Part shown: positions 63,728 through 64,000 of the stretch, in pieces | Layout of the letters: every line of letters begins with the position of its first letter | How positions within the stretch are numbered: position 1 is the first letter of the stretch | Source: Nitrospira sp. | Lineage (GTDB): Bacteria > Nitrospirota > Nitrospiria > Nitrospirales > Nitrospiraceae | Direction of reading: 5' to 3' | Length of the DNA: 64,000 nucleotides | Assembly: GCA_030123625.1 (NCBI GenBank) | Contig: CP126121.1 | Span: 4,380,179-4,444,178 of the forward strand | Program-made: the position numbers and the translations under genes | Notes under the pieces: generated by a model | The model's input: only the letters and a program-made list of their open reading frames with translations | Told to the model about the DNA's origin: nothing | Database searches by the model: none

Positions 63728-64000
63728 CATGAAAACAGCTGAGCATCTGTCGAAGGTAGAACGCGCAGCCCTTGAAGAGCTCCGGACCCGAATCACCCGT
63801 GAGTTCCCCGATTGGACATTTCACATGACCCTGTTCGGATCGCGAGCCAGGGCAGACGCCGAGCCTGACTCGGATATGGATGTGCTCCTGGAGGTTGACC
63901 AGGAGCATATCTCGTTTCCAGAGAAGCAGCGGCTTCGTCGAGCGGCCAGCGAGGCCTCACTCCAGAGCGGAATTGTCCTCTCTCTCCTGATTGTAGACGA
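63728..64000 (+). CDS. MNT-fold nucleotidyltransferase, start only
   Basis: The frame from ATG 63728 runs out of the window. MTLFGSRARADAEPDSDMDV has the GSRA(x)7-8 DSDxD active site of minimal nucleotidyltransferases; LLEVDQEHISFPEKQRLRRA and SGIVLSLLIVD follow. Such proteins may AMPylate a HEPN partner or act alone. Whether a HEPN gene follows cannot be seen. AGGAAG lies about 10 bases upstream. It is a different type from the MntA-like pseudogene at 41351. Confidence 0.82.

Overview
The window looks like a chromosomal segment of a Gram-negative, aerobic, autotroph-type bacterium, most probably of the Nitrospira group (phylum Nitrospirota). This placement is an inference. It rests on Kdo/heptose lipopolysaccharide genes, a membrane-anchored c-type cytochrome, a CobA-HemD fusion in a hem operon, an outer-membrane beta-barrel next to an Slp lipoprotein, and a dispersed repeat beginning AGGATGCTGAAAAAG that I associate with Nitrospira genomes. 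No rRNA operon or CRISPR array is present, and one tRNA gene, tRNA-Leu(CAA), is seen.

Layout. 1-9.3 kb: the end of a PilT/PilU ATPase gene, a cytochrome c, an envelope cluster (beta-barrel, Slp lipoprotein, Tat-exported intradiol-dioxygenase-like protein, small secreted protein), a MinD-like ATPase, pyruvate kinase, a B12-type radical SAM enzyme and a surface-adhesin-E-like protein. 9.4-12.7 kb: a small accessory patch (Uma2 nuclease-fold protein, broken UPF0175/DUF3368 toxin-antitoxin pair, mtnA, ribbon-helix-helix protein). 12.9-29.0 kb: one long minus-strand housekeeping run, ccsA/hemX-hemA-hemC-cobA/hemD-CBS-hemB-ribF-tilS-hpt-ftsH-folP-glmM-comEC, tightly spaced with several overlaps. 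29.0-31.2 kb: an RsmI-like methyltransferase, a TusA-like protein, a strong terminator and a secreted protein.

31.2-40.5 kb is the most notable part: a 9.2-kb integrative element bounded by a 59-bp exact direct repeat made of the 3' half of tRNA-Leu. It carries a tyrosine integrase beside the tRNA, paired integrase-arm-like repeats near both ends, two helix-turn-helix and two ribbon-helix-helix regulators, a replication-initiator-like protein, a phage terminase large subunit and an HK97-type major capsid protein. It has no recognisable portal, prohead protease or tail genes. A protein with an R-x4-H (HEPN-type) motif sits at its far end as possible cargo. This gene set suggests a phage satellite that makes its own capsid shell and packaging motor and depends on a helper phage for the rest.

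40.5-52 kb is a graveyard of mobile and toxin-antitoxin genes: a MntA/HepT pair stopped by two in-frame TAA codons, two decayed copies of a DUF4258-type module, a frameshifted MazF/PemK toxin, an apparently intact BrnT pair, a duplicated antitoxin-like gene, a frameshifted TIR-like defence effector, and three insertion sequences whose ends and target duplications can be read (ISL3 family with 8-bp duplication; IS5 family with TA duplication and a classical A AAA AAC frameshift site; IS630 family with TA duplication and an A8 slippage tract). plsY and a secreted esterase lie within this zone.

51.9-61 kb is a second housekeeping run on the minus strand: lepA-lepB-heptose kinase-kdsB-(repeat)-pyrG-kdsA-kdsD-pgsA, combining Kdo and heptose supply for LPS with translation, secretion and nucleotide synthesis. 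The window closes with bioA, an orphan Cas6-type RAMP protein and the start of a nucleotidyltransferase gene.
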